Below, piece by piece: positions 32,577 through 36,180 of a DNA stretch of 36,180 nt; position 1 is the stretch's first letter, and each line of letters starts with the position of its first letter. Origin of the DNA: an uncultured Eubacteriales bacterium (GTDB lineage Bacteria; Bacillota; Clostridia; Oscillospirales; CAG-272). The stretch is from NCBI GenBank assembly GCA_902491535.1, contig CABUHS010000026.1, positions 1-36,180 on the forward strand, given 5' to 3'. Under the pieces are notes generated by a model. That model was not told where the DNA came from. It did no database searches and saw only the letters and a program-made list of their open reading frames with translations. The translations under genes were made by a program, and so were the position numbers.

Positions 32577-32665
32577 CGAGAATATTGAATAACTAAATCG
32601 ATGGCTTTGCCGTTCAGCGTCTTGCGGCGCTGCTGCGTTTCACGCAGAGATTTATGATATAATAT
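32577..32665 (-). repeat. Second, partial copy of the hairpin repeat, inverted, between the T-box and the TrpX-like gene
   Basis: Read on the minus strand this stretch matches the left 90 bases of the array at 5970-6060 with roughly nine differences, through TTATATCATAAATC, the CTGCG-TGAAA-CGCAG hairpin, GCGCCGCAAG, and CCATCGATTTAGT. It lies downstream of the T-box terminator and ends about 28 bases before the TrpX-like start codon. On the plus strand its edge reads TATAAT (about 32658-32663), a possible extra -10 box for that gene, but no -35 is seen. Confidence 0.8.
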
Positions 32666-32692
32666 AATAATTATATAAGAAAGGTAATAACT

Positions 32693-33676
32693 ATGAAATC
32701 ATTAAAATCATTCACCAAAGCAGCGGCTGCTTCTATCGCAGCAATTCTTTTAGGAGCATCGCTCTCAGCATGCGGCAAAAGCGATATTCCGGTAATAGGA
32801 ATAAATCAGTATGCACAGCATTCTTCGCTTGACAACTGCAGAGAGGGGTTTCTGGAAGGCCTTAAGCTCGAGGGACTCACAGAAGGAACAGACTTCACTG
32901 TCGACTATCAGAACGCAGGAGCAGACGACAATATCATGTCTCAGATATCGTCTACATTCGCTTCAAAAAATGTCGCTTACATGGTAGGAATCGCAACACC
33001 GTCCGCTATCTCCTGCTACAATGCAGCTGAAGAAAAAGACATTCCCGTAATATTCATCGCGGCATCGGATCCCGAGTCTGCACATCTGACCGAAGGAAAT
33101 ATTACCGGTACATCCGACAAACTTCCTGTCGATGCACAGCTTGACCTTATCCGTAAGCTTCAGCCCGACGCAAAAACTATCGGTATCATTTATACAACAA
33201 GCGAACCCAACTCTGTCTCAACGATCGCTGACTACAAAAACAAAGCTCCCGAATACGGATTTGAGATCGACGCGATCGGTGTCACCGCTCAGTCTGAGGT
33301 AACCCAAGCAGCCGATACACTTATAAGCCACAATGTTGACTGCTTCTCAAATCTTACAGATAACAATGTCGTAAATGTACTTGCATCCGTTCTTGAAAAA
33401 ACCAACGCGGCAGGTATACCTGTTTACGGAAGCGAGATCGAGCAGGTAACCAAAGGCTGTGCAGCGTCCGCAGGAATCGACTACGTTAAACTCGGAATAC
33501 AGACCGGACGTATGGCGGCAAAAATGCTCCGCGGAGAAGCAAAAGCTTCTGAAATCCCCTATGAAACAGTAACGGAATTCTCTATCTATATCAATTCCGC
33601 AGTATGCAATGAACTTGGAATCACCATCCCTGCAGACATACTTGAAACTGCTATTGAATCCGGAGCATCTAACTGA
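32693..33676 (+). CDS. trpX: ABC transporter substrate-binding lipoprotein, TrpX-like
   Basis: Extracytoplasmic substrate-binding protein of the PF04392-type family, 327 residues. The signal peptide ends in the lipobox LSAC with Cys27. The mature domain starts VIGINQYAQHSSLDNCREGF and contains PDAKTIGIIYTTSEPNS and VPVYGSE-like (IPVYGSEIEQV) segments typical of the group. A GAAAGG ribosome site lies 8 bases upstream. The permease and ATPase follow directly. The Trp-specific T-box upstream makes tryptophan, or a closely related compound, the likely substrate; this is inference from context. Confidence 0.88.
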   Translation: MKSLKSFTKAAAASIAAILLGASLSACGKSDIPVIGINQYAQHSSLDNCREGFLEGLKLEGLTEGTDFTVDYQNAGADDNIMSQISSTFASKNVAYMVGIATPSAISCYNAAEEKDIPVIFIAASDPESAHLTEGNITGTSDKLPVDAQLDLIRKLQPDAKTIGIIYTTSEPNSVSTIADYKNKAPEYGFEIDAIGVTAQSEVTQAADTLISHNVDCFSNLTDNNVVNVLASVLEKTNAAGIPVYGSEIEQVTKGCAASAGIDYVKLGIQTGRMAAKMLRGEAKASEIPYETVTEFSIYINSAVCNELGITIPADILETAIESGASN

Positions 33677-33741
33677 TTCAGAATATAGATAATTAATAAA
33701 GACGACAGACCGTCTGCGCAGAAAGGAAAATAAAATCCGAC

Positions 33742-34647
33742 ATGCTCGATCTGATAATGAACACGCTGATACAGGGACTTATCTATTCCCTGCTCGCGTA
33801 CGGAATATACATCACTTATAAAATACTTGATTTCCCCGATCTGACGGTCGACGGCAGCTTCCCGCTCGGAGCTGCCGTTACAGCCGTTATGCTTACCTCC
33901 GGAGTTAATCCCTGGCTTACAATTCCTGCATCTGTTGCCGTCGGAGCTATATCGGGACTTGTTACCGGAGTAATACATATACGCTTCAAAGTTCGTGACC
34001 TGCTCGCCGGAATTATAACAATGACTGCGCTATTTTCCATAAATCTTCAGATTGCAGGATCAACACTTGCTGTAGAACGCGGAACCAGCACAATATTCAC
34101 ATCAAATATCATGAATTCGATCTTTGGACTCGGAATCCTTCGTAAGGTTGATTCGCTTGTTATCCGAAAATTTGTTCTTACGCTTGTTATATCTCTGATA
34201 ATAAAATTTATTCTTGACTTATATTTTAAAACAAAAAGCGGAATGCTTTTGCGTGCAGTCGGAGATAACAGCACGCTCGTGACATCTCTCGCGAAAAACA
34301 GCGGAACCGTTAAAATACTCGGACTTACAATTGCAAATGCTCTTGTCGCTCTCTGCGGATGTATAGTATGCCATGATCAGCGGGCTTTCTCAAGCACCAT
34401 GGGAACAGGTCAAATGGTATTCGGACTTGCCGCTGTTATCATCGGAACCACACTTTTCAAAAAACTATCCTTTGTCAAAGCTACGACAGCTGTTGTAGCC
34501 GGAAGCATCATATATAAGTTATGCATTCAGGCGGCAATACTTGCAGGGCTTCCCGCAAATCTTCTCAAGCTCATCACTGCTGTACTGTTCCTCATAATTC
34601 TTATACTCGGCAATTTTGAGAGACACGGAGGAAAGAAAAATGCTTGA
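33742..34647 (+). CDS. trpY: ABC transporter permease, TrpY-like
   Basis: Integral membrane permease of the branched-chain-amino-acid type (BPD_transp_2 fold), 301 residues with about eight to nine hydrophobic segments. Family signatures are TYKILDFPDLTVDGSFPLGA near the N-terminus and NSLVALCGCIVCHDQ-like (ANALVALCG, QMVFGLAAVIIG) near residues 215-240. GAAAGGAAAAT lies about 15 bases before the ATG, a little far. Its last 8 bases overlap the ATPase gene, so the two are probably translationally coupled. Confidence 0.88.
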   Translation: MLDLIMNTLIQGLIYSLLAYGIYITYKILDFPDLTVDGSFPLGAAVTAVMLTSGVNPWLTIPASVAVGAISGLVTGVIHIRFKVRDLLAGIITMTALFSINLQIAGSTLAVERGTSTIFTSNIMNSIFGLGILRKVDSLVIRKFVLTLVISLIIKFILDLYFKTKSGMLLRAVGDNSTLVTSLAKNSGTVKILGLTIANALVALCGCIVCHDQRAFSSTMGTGQMVFGLAAVIIGTTLFKKLSFVKATTAVVAGSIIYKLCIQAAILAGLPANLLKLITAVLFLIILILGNFERHGGKKNA

Positions 34648-35413
34648 ACTTAAAAACATAACCAAAATATACAATCCGGGAACAGTCAATGAAATGTGTC
34701 TGTTCGACGGTTTCAGTCTTTCGGTCGCGGACGGAGAATTCCTCTCAATCGTAGGAAGCAACGGCAGCGGAAAAACATCCATGCTGAATATAATATGCGG
34801 AAGCATTCCGATAACGTCGGGAGAAATCTCTATAAGCGGCACTCCGATAACAAAAATGCGGGATTTCAAGCGTGCGCAAAAGATCGGGCGAGTATATCAG
34901 GATCCGTCAATGGGAACCTGCCCAAATATGACTATACTCGAAAATATGTCGCTCGCCGATAACAAAGGCAAACCGTTCGGTCTGAGCTTTGCAATAAACA
35001 AAAAACGTGCAGAAACATACCGTGAAAAGCTGAGCAGTCTCGGGCTCGGACTCGAAGACAAACTCGATATAAAGGTCGGCCTGCTATCCGGCGGTCAGCG
35101 TCAGGCAATATCACTCCTGATGGCAACTATGACTCCGATCGATTTTCTGATCCTCGATGAACATACAGCTGCTCTCGATCCGCATACCGCGGAGATCATA
35201 ATGCAGCTCACCGATAAGATCGTACGGGAAAAGAAACTGACAGCTATGATGGTAACCCATAATTTAAGATACGCAGTTGAATACGGTTCAAGGCTTATAA
35301 TGCTTGACAAAGGCAGCTGTGTAATGGATGTATCAGGCGAAGATAAAAAGAATCTGGAAACAGATGACATTATAGATGTGTTCAACAAAATAAGTATTGA
35401 ATGCGGAAACTAA
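34640..35413 (+). CDS. trpZ: ABC transporter ATP-binding protein, TrpZ-like
   Basis: Energises the TrpX/TrpY importer. The 257-residue protein has Walker A GSNGSGKTS, Q-loop VYQDPSMGTCPNMT, signature LLSGGQRQA, Walker B LILDEHTAALDP and the switch His in MVTHNLRYA. The start at 34640 (MLELKNITKIY) has GGAGG about 8 bases upstream. An in-frame longer version from 34616 overlaps the permease further and lacks a ribosome site. The order binding protein, permease, ATPase is that of the TrpXYZ type. Confidence 0.92.
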   Translation: MLELKNITKIYNPGTVNEMCLFDGFSLSVADGEFLSIVGSNGSGKTSMLNIICGSIPITSGEISISGTPITKMRDFKRAQKIGRVYQDPSMGTCPNMTILENMSLADNKGKPFGLSFAINKKRAETYREKLSSLGLGLEDKLDIKVGLLSGGQRQAISLLMATMTPIDFLILDEHTAALDPHTAEIIMQLTDKIVREKKLTAMMVTHNLRYAVEYGSRLIMLDKGSCVMDVSGEDKKNLETDDIIDVFNKISIECGN

Positions 35414-35427
35414 TAATATTAAATCAG

Positions 35428-35456
35428 GGTCTCCTACGATATAACCGGAGGAGACC
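35428..35456 (+). other. Hairpin after the TrpZ-like gene
   Basis: GGTCTCCT pairs with AGGAGACC across a 13-base loop, 14 bases after the stop. It is followed by GTTGTG rather than a T run, so termination here would be weak or use another signal. The stretch 35457-35556 holds further small inverted repeats but no gene. Confidence 0.5.
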
Positions 35457-35556
35457 GTTGTGTAAGCAAAATAAAGGTTCCCGAGGAGAACACTTTGTAC
35501 GAAAGCTGTATCTCTTCAGCTCTGTAAACAGCCTTATAAAATAAAGAATTTTGATA

Positions 35557-35585
35557 TTGCTTTTTTTAATAATTTGTAGTATACT
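35557..35585 (+). promoter_or_regulatory. Promoter of the metG T-box transcript
   Basis: TTGCTT at 35557-35562 and TATACT at 35580-35585 with a 17-base spacer. Confidence 0.7.
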
Positions 35586-35592
35586 AAATAAA

Positions 35593-35890
35593 ATAGCAAT
35601 GACGAGAAAGAGTAAGCAACTAAAACTTTTCAGAGAATCCCATCATCTTAGGATGTGCTGTGAATGGGTAAAGCGAATTTTGCCGAACATGGTCTCCGAG
35701 CTGCGTACCGAGCCTCTGAGTTAGGCTACGCCGGGATCGCCCGTAACAGCGATAGAGTTTCGATAGATCATTTCCTATCCGAACTTGATAAGGCTTGTTA
35801 TCGTGAGAAACAAGTGAATTAGGGTGGTAACACGTGAGTATTTCGCTCTCGTCCCTTGTACTATGCATGGGGGTGAGAGCGTTTTTATTT
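35593..35890 (+). ncRNA. T-box riboswitch, methionine-specific (AUG specifier)
   Basis: Leader of the methionyl-tRNA synthetase gene. The distal part of stem I shows AGAGAATCCCAT and GCTGTGAATGGG. The specifier loop GAACATGGTC contains ATG at 35689-35691. The T-box AGGGTGGTAACACG (35821-35834) has the bulge UGGU, whose U fits the A discriminator of tRNA-Met. The terminator pairs CGCTCTC with GAGAGCG (35844-35881) and is followed by TTTTT. The stem I apical loop is less typical than in the Trp leader, so the exact stem borders are approximate. Confidence 0.9.
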
Positions 35891-35948
35891 TGCAGATCTG
35901 TCTGAACGAAATTTAAGTGTTACAACAAAAAGAAATGAGGTACAAACT

Positions 35949-36180
35949 ATGGAAAACATTATTGTAGGAGGAGCATGGCCATATGCAAATGGTTCGCTCC
36001 ATATAGGGCATATAGCGGCTCTTCTTCCGGGAGATGTACTGGCCCGTTATTTTAGAGCAAAGGGAAACTGCGTATTTTATGTGTCCGGCAGCGATTGTCA
36101 TGGCACACCGATTACCATAAGAGCAAAGCAAGAAAATTCAACACCGGAAGTGATCAGCGAGCATTATCACAGGGAGTTCT
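35949..36180 (+). CDS. metG: Methionyl-tRNA synthetase, N-terminal part (runs off the right edge)
   Basis: The first 77 codons of a class I synthetase that charges initiator and elongator tRNA-Met. Signatures are GGAWPYANGSLHIGHIAALL, with the HIGH motif, and SGSDCHGTPITIRAKQE, the connective region of the MetG type with a Cys and His that may bind zinc further on. A GAGG ribosome site lies 8 bases before the ATG. It is preceded by a Met-specific T-box. The KMSKS part and the C-terminus are outside the window. Confidence 0.96.
   Translation, partial: MENIIVGGAWPYANGSLHIGHIAALLPGDVLARYFRAKGNCVFYVSGSDCHGTPITIRAKQENSTPEVISEHYHREF

Noticed and set aside
32242..32592. Plus-strand frame of 116 codons across the Trp T-box
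   Set aside because: The T-box and its terminator account for the sequence; there is no ribosome site and no leader-peptide run of Trp codons.
35620..35868. Minus-strand frame opposite the Met T-box
   Set aside because: It lies on the antisense strand of a structured leader and has no ribosome site.
1..36180. CRISPR array, prophage, toxin-antitoxin pair or insertion sequence
   Set aside because: No evenly spaced direct repeats, no integrase, transposase or phage structural genes, and no two-gene small operon of toxin-antitoxin type were found.

Overview
The window looks like a chromosomal piece of an anaerobic Firmicute of the class Clostridia. The reasons are T-box leaders in front of amino-acid genes, the Clostridia-type N-terminus of GltX, a sodium-type ATP synthase c subunit, a peptidase T, thiol and ferredoxin chemistry in place of respiratory genes, AGGAGG-like ribosome sites throughout, sigma-A promoters with 17-base spacers, and tRNA genes with encoded CCA. 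Genus cannot be read from this sequence. Most genes are ordinary core genes and no phage, insertion sequence or CRISPR array is visible.

Layout. 1-5,860: F-type ATP synthase operon on the minus strand (atpI-B-E-F-H-A-G-D; atpD runs off the left edge). 5,960-6,245: a gene-free array of small perfect hairpins. Part of it recurs in inverted form near 32,580-32,665. 6,390-11,760: minus-strand asd, glnS, gltX (with an apparent one-base frameshift near its start) and a metallo-beta-lactamase hydrolase. 12,030-14,395: a membrane-anchored transglutaminase-fold protein that has lost its catalytic Cys and His, then homoserine dehydrogenase. 14,490-15,840: minus-strand zinc-ribbon protein, Nudix ADP-sugar hydrolase and RNase HI. 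16,130-21,660: a WecG/TagA glycosyltransferase, a NYN-domain protein with a problematic start, DNA polymerase I and a small lipoprotein. 21,795-23,400: tRNA-Gln and an XRE-type regulator. 23,510-29,115: a thiol/iron-sulfur redox island. 29,208-32,134: tRNA-Ser(GCT), pepT, tRNA-Ser(GGA) and a second XRE regulator. 32,240-35,413: a tryptophan-specific T-box followed by a TrpXYZ-like ABC importer. 35,557-36,180: a methionine-specific T-box followed by the start of metG.

The most interesting part is 24,180-29,072. A two-cluster ferredoxin, a polytopic membrane Fe-S protein, CcdA and a membrane-anchored TlpA-like thioredoxin form one tight operon. It is followed by a cytoplasmic thioredoxin, a Crp/Fnr regulator and a CoA-disulfide-reductase/rhodanese fusion. 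The operon and the thioredoxin gene each carry the same 13-base Crp/Fnr-type palindrome, placed at exactly the same distance from the -10 box, as expected for a class II activator site near -41. I infer a small thiol-redox regulon in which ferredoxin electrons could feed disulfide reduction outside the membrane.

The two T-boxes are internally consistent. The TrpXYZ leader has a UGG specifier and UGGC bulge. The metG leader has an AUG specifier and UGGU bulge. Each matches the expected tRNA discriminator base. Calls are from reading the sequence; no database search was run.
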